Shown: positions 6,018 through 12,398, counted from the stretch's first letter. The stretch: 12,548 bases of DNA from JBILCM01 sp044353165 (GCA_044353165.1 JBILCM010000062.1:1-12548), one strand, 5' to 3'. Program-made: numbers and translations. The notes: a model not told the origin generated them from the letters alone.

Positions 6018-7955
6018 GTGATAGCAAAGCTGAAGCGGATGTTGGCGGAGGCGGGGAAGCGCATTGCGGTGAGTGTTCATCGTTTTCCGGAGGCGTTGGT
6101 GTTCTCGGTGGCGTTGGCGGTCGTCTTGATGGTGCTGAATCATTATGAAAACTCGCTAACACCGCCCATGCAGGATTTGATCGGGCGGTTGGCGATGGTA
6201 TTCGCGATCGGGATCCCGCTCGGTTTATGCAGAACGATGATCTTCGAACGTTGGGCACTTGGAAGGCTTGGGCGAACGATCGTCTATGCTGTCTATGGAG
6301 CAAGCTTGGTTTGCTATTACCTGTGGCTGTCTTCTCACGCGCTTTCACTCACAGAGGGGATCCGGTTCGCGGGTTTGTTCATTGCATCGTACGTGGCGTT
6401 CGTGGTGATTCCTTATGTTTGGCGGCGGGAACATTTTGAGAAATATGTGCTGTACTTGGTGTTTCGGTTCGCGGTAACGTATTTGTTCTCGCTCGTGATT
6501 GTGGGCGGGAATTGTCTGATGATTGTGATGATCAATCTGTTGTTTGATTTGCAAATTACAGAGAAAATTTATTTGGATATTGCGCTGGTGACCGCCGGGT
6601 TTTTCACACCTGCGTTCTTCTTGACCTATGTGCCAAGCGCCAGACGAGGGGATGCAGCTGCAGAAGATCAGCTCGATGAAACGGTAATGTATCCGAAAGT
6701 TCTGGAGATTCTGCTAGCGAACATTGTGATGCCGATTTTGCTCGCGTATGCGGCCATTCTATATGTGTACTTGTTCACCATCCTGTTGACGTTGGAATGG
6801 CCGAGAGGTGTCGTGAGCAACCTCGTGCTCTGGTTTGCGCTGGTGAGCGCGGTCGTGTTGTTCTTCTCGTATCCATTGCGCGGTCGGAATCGGTGGACAG
6901 GGTGGTTCGTGACGTATTTCCCTTGGATTCTAGTGCCATTGATCGTGTTGATGTTGGTCGCCGTCGGCATTCGGGTGAACGCGTATGGATTGACGGAGAA
7001 CCGGTATTTCGTTATTGCGGGCGGCGTGTGGCTCATCTTGGTGATGGCGGCGTATATGGCACGTCTACGCATGCAAAAACTTTTGCGTCTGTGGCACAAT
7101 CAAGTGAACAATGTGGTTCTGATGGCGCTGCTTGCGGTGATCATGTTGTTCTCGGTGGTGGGGCCCTGGAGCAGCATGACGATGTCCGCGATGAGCCAGA
7201 ATGCGCGGTTGGAGCAAATTCTAGCTCAATATGATCTTCTGGCGGATAAGGATGGTCGGTTGATCAAACCCGAGGGTTCGCAATATGAAGTGAAGCTGTC
7301 GGAAGCAGATCAAGCGAGTGTGTCGAGCATCTTATCGTATTTTCGCAACAATCATGAAGAGCGGGATGTGCGCGTGTTACCTGCAGGGGTGACCATCGAG
7401 GACGTGTTAAGTTGGCTGCAAGTAGAGACATTGAATGACTATTTCTACTACAGCTTAAATGAAGGAAATCGCGTGAATGTATTCGCTATAGAGAATTACG
7501 AGTGGATGCTCGATTTCACTGGGAGTTATTATGGGGATGCGAATGGGGTGAAGTCCTCGCTCGGGGAATACGAGGTCGCTTATGATGGTGTCGCTAAGCG
7601 CTTGAGCATCCATGCTAAGGGAAGCGATCGGGCGCTCTACCAACGCAACGTGCTAGAGGTCGCTGAGGCGGTGGCGCGCAATATTCGTCAGGCGCAGGTG
7701 CAGACACAAGATTCTGCATCTGCAGATGCGAACTCGAATTCGCAAATCAACCGGAGCGCGGAGCTGTTCACCTTCGGTGAAGTGAAGGGTCCCGTATCGG
7801 TACGCTACGTCTTTACGAACATCAGTGGAAATCGAGCGATCGATGCTGAGGGTGATGGTAACGGGGACGGTAACGGTAACGGAACCAATACTGGCAACAA
7901 TGGGTTGCGGGTGGACCAGGCATCATTCTATTTGTATGTGAGTGTGCGGGAGTGA
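6018..7955 (+). CDS. DUF4153 polytopic membrane protein
   Basis: The 645-aa protein has an N-terminal half of about ten to twelve hydrophobic helices: for example near residues 25-42, 52-70, 86-104, 115-134, 143-176, 187-204, 226-258, 265-284, 295-318, 329-347 and 365-385. It ends with a large soluble domain (about 390-645) containing many Tyr, Trp and Asp residues, such as NDYFYYSLNEGNRVNVF and YEWMLDFTGSYYGD. This layout matches DUF4153 proteins of Bacilli, whose function is unknown. A glycine/asparagine/aspartate tract lies at about 610-629 (GDGNGDGNGNG). The start is GTG 6018, with a GGAGGTG ribosome site 5 bp upstream. The preceding 51-codon ORF may be cotranscribed, and a terminator follows at 8048-8080. 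A 79-bp stretch of this gene (6275-6353) recurs at 9882-9960. Confidence 0.8.
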   Translation: MIAKLKRMLAEAGKRIAVSVHRFPEALVFSVALAVVLMVLNHYENSLTPPMQDLIGRLAMVFAIGIPLGLCRTMIFERWALGRLGRTIVYAVYGASLVCYYLWLSSHALSLTEGIRFAGLFIASYVAFVVIPYVWRREHFEKYVLYLVFRFAVTYLFSLVIVGGNCLMIVMINLLFDLQITEKIYLDIALVTAGFFTPAFFLTYVPSARRGDAAAEDQLDETVMYPKVLEILLANIVMPILLAYAAILYVYLFTILLTLEWPRGVVSNLVLWFALVSAVVLFFSYPLRGRNRWTGWFVTYFPWILVPLIVLMLVAVGIRVNAYGLTENRYFVIAGGVWLILVMAAYMARLRMQKLLRLWHNQVNNVVLMALLAVIMLFSVVGPWSSMTMSAMSQNARLEQILAQYDLLADKDGRLIKPEGSQYEVKLSEADQASVSSILSYFRNNHEERDVRVLPAGVTIEDVLSWLQVETLNDYFYYSLNEGNRVNVFAIENYEWMLDFTGSYYGDANGVKSSLGEYEVAYDGVAKRLSIHAKGSDRALYQRNVLEVAEAVARNIRQAQVQTQDSASADANSNSQINRSAELFTFGEVKGPVSVRYVFTNISGNRAIDAEGDGNGDGNGNGTNTGNNGLRVDQASFYLYVSVRE

Positions 7956-7969
7956 CGTTTGGGCAAATG

Positions 7970-8000
7970 GGTCAAGTGAACAAGTGCGTCGAACTTGACC
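7970..8000. repeat. 8-bp inverted repeat downstream of the DUF4153 gene
   Basis: GGTCAAGT (7970-7977) is perfectly inverted as ACTTGACC (7993-8000) around a 15-nt loop. No T-run follows, so it is not a terminator by itself. It may be a 3' mRNA hairpin or a protein-binding site. Confidence 0.5.
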
Positions 8001-8047
8001 AACGGTGACATTTAGCATTCAAGCACAACACCATAGCAGCAAATGAT

Positions 8048-8080
8048 CCTCCGGGTTGTCGTTGAGATCCGGGGGTTTTT
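8048..8080 (+). terminator. Rho-independent terminator after the DUF4153 gene
   Basis: CCTCCGG (8048-8054) pairs with CCGGGGG (8069-8075) using one G-T wobble, around a 14-nt loop, and is followed by TTTTT (8076-8080). It closes the DUF4153 transcript. Nothing else is recognisable up to the next gene at 8184. Confidence 0.8.
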
Positions 8081-8183
8081 GTGTAAATTCAAGAAAAGGC
8101 TGGGTAAGCTAATTATTATGGCTACTTTGTCATATAAATTATGAAGTGTCGTCTAATCACGTGTTCTCCAAGTTGGGGGGGAT

Positions 8184-8441
8184 TTATTGAATATGATACC
8201 CTTTTTCCAATAAGGATTGATAAATAACTAATAATTGTTTTTTCGCTTCTTCTTTGTGGGGTCCATTGGTTTCGAATTGATGCTTTAAGTTCATTATATT
8301 CGTTAACACGGCAGCTGCTTGAATATGTTCCGATTTGTTGTTATCTGTGTGCTCAGGCTGTTTCAACTTTTTCACGTTATATGTTTCTGCATTCAGTGCT
8401 TGCCTTTCCTCCATGCTGAGAACGATTTTAGGAATGTTCAT
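8184..8441 (-). CDS. Small protein (85 aa) divergent from the XRE repressor, function unknown
   Basis: A strong GGAGGA ribosome site 5 bp before the ATG makes this a well-supported small gene. The product is hydrophilic and probably helical throughout, with LSMEERQALNAETYNVKKL near residues 8-26, then HIQAAAVLTNIMNLKHQFE and a C-terminal KKQLLVIYQSLLEKGYHIQ. No membrane segment, signal peptide or catalytic motif is seen, and no family is recognised. It is AT-rich like the repressor beside it and is transcribed divergently from it across 225 bp, the layout of a regulator and its target. A broken copy sits at the same place beside the second repressor (9961-10168), which shows that the pair moves or duplicates as a unit. 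It may be a partner, antagonist or target of the XRE protein; that is inference. Confidence 0.7.
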   Translation of the reverse strand: MNIPKIVLSMEERQALNAETYNVKKLKQPEHTDNNKSEHIQAAAVLTNIMNLKHQFETNGPHKEEAKKQLLVIYQSLLEKGYHIQ

Positions 8442-8517
8442 CTTGTCCTCCGAATTAATAGAATTAATTTGTCAGGATTGATTGGATTTATCGTATTCAG
8501 GATTACAAAGATCTTAA

Positions 8518-8535
8518 TTAAAATAATAACTCTTC
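8518..8535. promoter_or_regulatory. 18-bp intergenic block conserved in both module copies (copy 1)
   Basis: TTAAAATAATAACTCTTC is identical here and at 10241-10258, although the rest of the two divergent intergenic regions has drifted. Read on the minus strand it contains TATTAT, a possible -10 box for the small divergent gene. It is a candidate promoter or XRE operator. Confidence 0.4.
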
Positions 8536-8615
8536 GTTATGAAGCAATCAACGTTTATTTTTATTCTTTTTGAGGAAAAATTAAGTCATGTCAGGTATTT
8601 TATAATTAAAAGTTA

Positions 8616-8621
8616 TATAAT
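8616..8621 (+). promoter_or_regulatory. Possible -10 box of the first XRE gene
   Basis: A perfect TATAAT lies 46 bp upstream of the ATG, in an AT-rich stretch that also holds a second TATAAT at 8601-8606. No clear TTGACA-like box is found at the right distance from either, so the promoter assignment is tentative. Confidence 0.3.
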
Positions 8622-8666
8622 ATAACATATGATGTAAATAAATTTAAATAAGAAAGAAGTGAATTT

Positions 8667-8990
8667 ATGAATCGGCTAAAAGAACTTAGAAAGTCAAGAA
8701 ATTTAACCCAAGATGAAATGGCAAAAAAGATAAGGATCCCAAGAAGCACCTACTCCAATTACGAATCAGGTAAAAGGGAGCCGGATTATCATACATTAGA
8801 ACAAATTACAGACTATTTTGGGGTTTCAGTCGACTACTTGCTTGGGAGAGATAAAGTCCCTCAAGAAAAGACGGAATGGATCCTAAAGGAGCTTGTGTGG
8901 AAATACGATTTAGATTTAACTGATCCAACGAAAGTTGCAACCGTTGAAAAACTTATTCAGGCGGTTGCTGATTTAACAAAGAAAGAATAA
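8667..8990 (+). CDS. XRE-family helix-turn-helix repressor, copy 1
   Basis: This 107-aa protein has a canonical HTH_3 domain in residues 1-62: RLKELRKSRNLTQDEMAKKI, then IPRSTYSNYESGKREP (recognition helix) and LEQITDYFGVSVDYLLGR. The remaining 45 residues (KTEWILKELVWKYDLDLTDP then VEKLIQAVADLTKK) form short helices, probably for dimerisation. It resembles the small CI-like regulators of Firmicute phages and integrative elements. The ATG follows a purine-rich AGAAAGAAGTG sequence. The gene is divergent from the 85-aa gene and overlaps by 38 bp the 3' end of the convergent ORF ending at 8953. It likely represses its own divergent promoter region. The second copy (10377-10700) differs at about 24 of 107 positions (about 78% identity), with the HTH recognition helix almost unchanged. 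Confidence 0.9.
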   Translation: MNRLKELRKSRNLTQDEMAKKIRIPRSTYSNYESGKREPDYHTLEQITDYFGVSVDYLLGRDKVPQEKTEWILKELVWKYDLDLTDPTKVATVEKLIQAVADLTKKE

Positions 8991-9219
8991 ATGCAATGAT
9001 CTCTGTTGGTTCTTTATCTTCTAATTCTGTTATTTGTTTAATAATTATGCAAATTTCCTCCATATATCGTTCTCCTCTATTTTCATGTACAACAAAACAA
9101 AAGTCTGAAATATTCCAAAAACTTTGATAAATCATTGTGCTAGGAATCTGTTGCACCACCAAAACATATGTCCACTGAACTACATCCCTGATTAACACAT
9201 CTATCTCGCAAACTATCAT
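8953..9219 (-). CDS. Small convergent ORF overlapping the 3' end of XRE copy 1
   Basis: The open frame from ATG 9219 encodes 88 residues with coding-like composition (VQWTYVLVVQQIPSTMIYQ, FWNISDFCFVVHENRGERY) but only a weak ribosome site. An in-frame ATG at 9063 has a strong GAGGAGA site 7 bp upstream and would give a 36-aa peptide, MEEICIIIKQITELEDK and onward, ending LLNQQPPE. Which start is used is unclear. The last 38 bp overlap the XRE gene in antisense. The C-terminal frame (TELED.., LSLL.QQPPE) is recognisable antisense to the second XRE gene too, but there the upstream part, including the strong ribosome site and ATG, is deleted and frameshifted. No family is recognised. An acidic, helix-rich C-terminus is all that can be said. 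Confidence 0.42.
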   Translation of the reverse strand: MIVCEIDVLIRDVVQWTYVLVVQQIPSTMIYQSFWNISDFCFVVHENRGERYMEEICIIIKQITELEDKEPTEIIAFILSLLNQQPPE

Positions 9220-9353
9220 TAAATTTTGCCTAATTCTTGTCGCCTAACGTTCATTAATTTAACCAGTTTACTCCACATTTATGAATAAAATTTAATATGA
9301 AGCTAGAATAAAAATTGGGAACTCCCTAACAGCATGAGGATAAAAAACATATT

Positions 9354-9881
9354 GGGAGGTGTTCACCATGGGTGAAATGCGTCAACACTGCAACGAAGAG
9401 TTCAGACTACAAACGGTCAAGTATATCCAAGAACAGACCAAGAATATGCCCGACATTGCTGAGGAACTGAACATCCCTGTGGGTACTCTCCGTCAATGGC
9501 TGGCCCAATACCGCCAGTTTGACGGCGAGCCAAGCGTAGAACGTGTACGCCAACTGGAACAACAGTTGAAGGAAAAGGAGCGCCAACTCGCAGAGAAGGA
9601 TCGTGAACTGGAAGACGCTTGTGATACCAAGAAACCTCCCGAAGGACTCATTCACCATTCCGTTCGTGGATCTCAGTACGCATCCCATGAATACCAGCAG
9701 CAATTGTCTTCAAACAAGATGCAAGTGAGCATGAATCGATAAGGAAATTGTTATGATAACGCTTCCATATAATCCCTTGCGAAATAATCTTAAGAAATAA
9801 CTGGTTTATTGCAAGACACTCAAGACCAAGGAACAGGCATACCAGGAAATCTACCGGTACATCAAATTTTTCTACAAGGAA
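9354..9881 (+). mobile_element. Remnant of an IS3-family insertion sequence
   Basis: The segment contains the orfA start with its GGGAGGTG ribosome site, then a jump to the C-terminal part of orfB, then degraded orfB sequence with frameshifts and stops up to about 9881. After 9742 the reading GNCYDNASI (stop) then LVYCKTLKTKEQAYQEIYRYIKFFYK is recognisable in shifted frames as the end of an IS3 orfB. The right end is replaced by a fragment of the DUF4153 gene at 9882. No terminal inverted repeats or target duplication could be identified. Confidence 0.8.
9368..9742 (+). pseudogene. IS3 transposase orfA fused to an orfB remnant by internal deletion
   Basis: Residues 1-83 are a normal IS3 OrfA: EEFRLQTVKYI, a helix-turn-helix at about 26-48 (IAEELNIPVGTLRQWLAQYR) and a leucine-zipper coiled coil at 58-83 (VRQLEQQLKEKERQLAEKD). 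From about residue 85 the frame jumps to the C-terminal region of OrfB, GLIHHSVRGSQYASHEYQQ. In intact elements this reads HSDRGSQYAS; here the second catalytic Asp is Val99. The first catalytic Asp is lost with the deletion, and downstream the Glu of the ES(F/L)F motif is a TAA. All three DDE residues are therefore gone. ATG 9368 is preferred over GTG 9359 because of the GGGAGGTG site 6 bp upstream. A product could still bind DNA through its OrfA part. Confidence 0.85.
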
Positions 9882-9960
9882 AACGATCGCCTACGCTGTC
9901 TATGGAGCGAGTTTGGTTGGATAATACCTGTGGCTGTTGTCCCACGCGCTTTCACTCACA
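9882..9960 (+). pseudogene. 79-bp fragment of a DUF4153 gene
   Basis: This stretch aligns without gaps to 6275-6353 of the DUF4153 gene with about 10 mismatches in 79 (roughly 87% identity by eye), in the same orientation. It begins at AACGATCG right after the IS3 remnant and ends at TCACTCACA, where sequence matching 8234 onward begins. It is too short to function and marks the left end of the duplicated segment. Confidence 0.85.
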
Positions 9961-10168
9961 ATTGTTTTTTCGCTTCTTCTTTGTGGGGGCCATTGGTTTC
10001 GAATTAATGTTTTAAGTTCATTATATTCGTTAACACGGCAGTTGCTTGGATATATTCCGATAAATTATTATCTGTGTACATAGACTTTTTCAACTTTTTT
10101 GAGTTATATATTTCTTCATTCAAAGCCTGCCTTTCCTCAATGCTTAGAACGTTTTTAGGAATAATCAC
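9961..10168 (-). pseudogene. Broken second copy of the 85-aa gene
   Basis: On the minus strand the frame starts with GTG at 10168 after a GGAGGG ribosome site and reads VIIPKNVLSIEERQALNEEIYN, clearly homologous to the intact gene. At 10004-10006 a TAA replaces the CAA of LKHQFETNG. The homology FETNGPHKEEAKKQL continues past it until the frame breaks at 9961, where the DUF4153 fragment joins. The last 16 residues of the intact protein are missing. A 54-residue N-terminal product is conceivable but not expected to be functional. Confidence 0.8.
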
Positions 10169-10240
10169 CTTGCCCTCCGAATTAATATAATTAATTTGTC
10201 GGTATCAATGTTTAATTTCTTTAGTGAATCAAATTATATA

Positions 10241-10258
10241 TTAAAATAATAACTCTTC
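10241..10258. promoter_or_regulatory. 18-bp conserved intergenic block (copy 2)
   Basis: It is identical to 8518-8535 and holds the same position between the divergent small gene and the repressor. Conservation against a drifted background suggests a binding site or promoter element. Confidence 0.4.
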
Positions 10259-10376
10259 ATATCGAATCTTTCAATTATTATTTTCTTCTTTTTGGGGAAT
10301 ATCAAATAGCTCACTGTATGTTTTAGTTTTAAGAAATATAATGAAAATAAATTCAAAAAAAGATAGAAGTGAATTT

Positions 10377-10700
10377 ATGTTTAGATTAAAAGAACTTAGA
10401 AAGTCAAGAAATTTGACCCAAAATGAGATGGCTAAAAAAATAAGTTTGCCCAGAAGCACCTACTCCAATTACGAAACAGGTAAAAGAGAGCCAGATTATC
10501 ATACATTAGAACAAATTGCAGAGTATTTTGGGGTTTCAGTGGATTATTTGCTGGGGAGAAATGTGGTGTCAGAAGACAAGACGGATTGGATCATCAAGGA
10601 GCTTGTGAGGAAATATAATATTGATTTAACTGATCCAAAGAAACACGATACACTGGAAAAACTCATTCAGGTGGTTGCTGGTCTAACAAAGAAACAATAA
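10377..10700 (+). CDS. XRE-family helix-turn-helix repressor, copy 2
   Basis: This is a 107-aa paralogue of the protein at 8667-8990, same length and no gaps. The HTH domain reads RLKELRKSRNLTQNEMAKKI, LPRSTYSNYETGKREP, LEQIAEYFGVSVDYLLGR. Changes cluster in the C-terminal half (residues 62-107), suggesting altered partner or dimer contacts while DNA recognition is kept. The open frame extends upstream to ATG 10341, but that ATG overlaps a TATAAT box (10337-10342). The ATG at 10377 has the same GAAGTGAATTT leader as copy 1, so 10377 is chosen. It remains open while the small genes on either side are broken, which suggests selection on the repressor alone. It could cross-regulate copy 1. Confidence 0.88.
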   Translation: MFRLKELRKSRNLTQNEMAKKISLPRSTYSNYETGKREPDYHTLEQIAEYFGVSVDYLLGRNVVSEDKTDWIIKELVRKYNIDLTDPKKHDTLEKLIQVVAGLTKKQ

Positions 10701-10780
10701 GCTCGAATAACTCTAACGGATCTACGTCTTCTAACTCCGTTAATTCTTTAAGTAGTAATAGGAATTATTCCAAAGCTGCA
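10693..10780 (-). pseudogene. Broken second copy of the convergent small ORF
   Basis: On the minus strand the C-terminal frame KELTELEDVDPLELFELIVS followed by LLDQQPPE matches KQITELEDKEPTEII and onward of the ORF at 8953-9219. In the same frame TAA lies just upstream, and the segment that in copy 1 carries the GAGGAGA site and ATG is deleted, so no start remains. Its 3' end overlaps XRE copy 2 in antisense, as in copy 1. Limits are approximate. Confidence 0.6.
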
Positions 10781-11228
10781 CCACCTATGTTTCAGCTAAC
10801 AAGAGTGCAAAATTTATACAAATAACAAAAATACTTATTTCCCCGTTGTCAATATTTCCATTAAATTACCACAACTTTAGAAAATTAACTTACTGCCTGA
10901 CCTTCAATAATATAACTAGTTTACCTCACATTTATCAATAATAATGAAAAATTTTTTCGCTTGCATTTGATGAGAGTATCTTCTTATGGTTGGTCAATGA
11001 ATATTGTGTTATATGATTTGCAATATAATTTTTTAATATCATTCCAAGATAATTGTAAAATTCATGGATGTGACATGATACACAGTGATAAATTTTACAT
11101 AGAACTAAGAGTCAACCATAACGCCAACTCAGTAAACTTCGCCTTCGTGTTGAAATGGAAATCAGAGGGTTTTTGTCTAGGTCTGCCCCACGCACTTCAA
11201 CGTTCATGCTGTTTTGTAACCATGTAAT
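10781..11228. other. AT-rich stretch without a convincing gene
   Basis: Up to about 10952 this is the degraded tail of module copy 2. Beyond it, an open frame at 10970-11227 (86 codons from ATG; plus strand) reads plausibly in its middle (KIHGCDMIHSDKFYIELRVN) but lacks any ribosome site and matches nothing recognised. It could be a remnant or a spurious ORF. No hairpins, tRNA or further repeats were noticed. Confidence 0.4.
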
Positions 11229-11638
11229 ATTTTTTCTCATCATCGGGAGAGATTCAACACTGCAACGGAACACCGTTCATTCCGACACCCACATTCGATT
11301 CGCGCATCGTGGGAAGGGCGCTACAATCCCCGCAAGGAGCACCGCTGGTGGTGATGGCGAAAGGGGCGCCTTATTTTCAAATATTGACGACGTTGGCCCA
11401 CGAATTGGTGCATATTTGGAAATATGACCATCTGCAATGTTCAATTATGGATCCGGAGGAATTCTAAGGTTTGAGTTGCTGGGTTGAGGTCGACATCGCC
11501 AAAGAGTTCGGGTCTACGACACTATTTGACCGAATATGGTCGCAATATGGAATGACCTGTTGGCAGTCCGGAACAGCAAGTCAGTATAGCGAATCAGAAT
11601 CTCAGATAGGAAAAGGTAGCTGTAATGTCGAGAGGTAG
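11229..11638 (+). pseudogene. Putative zinc metallopeptidase (HELVH) pseudogene with one nonsense codon
   Basis: The frame in phase with 11399 reads GTPFIPTPTFDSRIVGRAL, then PLVVMAKGAPYFQILTTLAHELVHIWKYDHL. HELVH at 11399-11413 is the HExxH zinc site in the usual hydrophobic setting. Just after MDPEEF, a TAA (11465-11467) interrupts, and the same frame then continues GLSCWVEVDIAKEFGSTTLFDRIW to a TAG at 11636. In related HExxH proteins the motif is followed by EGL(S/A).W.E, where the Glu is the third zinc ligand. The TAA lies exactly where that GAA codon is expected, so a single G-to-T change probably killed the gene. No start is visible: the frame opens just after a TAA at about 11226, so the 5' end is also lost. 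The exact family was not identified. Confidence 0.6.
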
Positions 11639-11643
11639 ATGCA

Positions 11644-12339
11644 ATGGTAAGATACATTATCTATGACTTGGAGATGACGATGCAATCCAGGCGCGTGAAC
11701 ATGATGGACACCATAGAGATCGGCGCGGTGAAGTTGCAGCTGCAACAGACGGCGTCGCAACCGCAGAACCCGAACATGCAGTTGGTGTTGGTTGATTTAT
11801 TTCAAGCGTATATCAGACCGACACGGGTGAAGGATTGTTCAGCTCAGACGACACAATTCACCGGTATTCCTAGGAAGAAGATCGATGAGGCGATGCCTTT
11901 CTATGAGGTGATCGCGGATTTTCGAGCTTAGGTGGAGTTGTCTCGCGATGACTATTACCTTATCTCTTGGGGGCCGGGGGATAAATTGCAACTGGTAGGC
12001 GAGTGTACGCATCATCAGCTGCCGACTTTGTGGATACGCAATCATAATGACTTGCAGCGGATGTGGGCGGACGTCCACCAACTCGCACAACATCAACAAA
12101 TTGGCCTCGCGCGTGAACTTGAATCGTTGCAACTTCCATTCAAGGGGAGGCCACACAATGCACTTGATGACGCTTACAATACGGCGGATATTTTTATTCG
12201 GCTTTTTCCCCGGTTGCTGTTGGAGCGCAACGAGGTCACCGACATCGTGCTGAACACGGGGAAGACGGTGTACAGTACGGAACGTTACGTGAACAACCCG
12301 TTCGCCGCGTTGTTCAAGGATCGTGGGATGCTCGGGTAA
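11644..12339 (+). pseudogene. DEDDh 3'-5' exonuclease (KapD-like) interrupted by one TAG
   Basis: Across 231 sense codons plus one internal stop the frame encodes a DnaQ-fold exonuclease. YIIYDLEMT has Asp8 and Glu10 (motif I), IEIGAVKL and TGI follow, LISWGPGDKLQL carries a motif II-type Asp, and HNALDDAYNTA gives His171 and Asp176 of the DEDDh motif III. Codon 96 (11929-11931) is TAG, between FRA and VEL. In homologues as I know them this position (FR.W followed by a DDYYL strand) is Trp, so TGG to TAG is the likely lesion. ATG 11644 has an AGAGG site about 9 bp upstream. The downstream half could restart at GTG 11932, but with no good ribosome site and without motif I. Homologues include KapD of B. 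subtilis, an inhibitor of the KinA route to sporulation. A sequencing error cannot be excluded. Confidence 0.8.
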
Positions 12340-12367
12340 GATCCGGTGGATTGCCCCGGCAGTGACG

Positions 12368-12398
12368 GCGCGTATGTCCAGAATATGAACATACGCGC
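12368..12398. repeat. Seventh fold-back palindrome, 13-bp arms
   Basis: GCGCGTATGTCCA (12368-12380) and TGAACATACGCGC (12386-12398) are inverted with one mismatch around the 5-nt loop GAATA. The core ATGTCCA-N5-TGAACAT matches the 19-bp palindromes at 5354-5645, including the loop length. It lies between the exonuclease pseudogene and the convergent last gene. It has no T-run, so it is not a standard terminator. Confidence 0.8.

Larger units (their letters stand above)
8234..9300. repeat. Duplicated repressor module, copy 1
   Basis: The segment holding the 85-aa gene (minus), the XRE gene (plus), the convergent ORF (minus) and the AT-rich tail to about 9300 recurs in the same order at 9961-10952. 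The left limit is sharp at 8233/8234, where copy 2 joins other DNA. The right limit is estimated from similarity near 9240-9300 (for example AGTTTACTCCACATTTAT) to 10893-10952. Confidence 0.8.
9961..10952. repeat. Duplicated repressor module, copy 2 (degraded)
   Basis: It holds homologues of every part of 8234-9300 in the same order: the small gene remnant, the conserved 18-bp block, the XRE gene, the convergent ORF remnant and the tail near AGTTTACCTCACATTTAT. Copy 2 is shorter because of a deletion near 10766 relative to copy 1. Confidence 0.8.

Noticed and set aside
10970..11227. 86-codon ORF in the AT-rich stretch as a firm gene
   Set aside because: No ribosome site, no homologue recognised and an unusual C-terminus; kept only as a note in the AT-rich region entry.
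11155..11427. 90-codon ORF
   Set aside because: A different frame of the same stretch carries the HELVH peptidase sequence; this frame has no domain or ribosome site.
11644..12339. Two separate exonuclease genes
   Set aside because: Motif I is in the first half and motif III in the second half of one continuous frame, with only a TAG between, so it is one interrupted gene.
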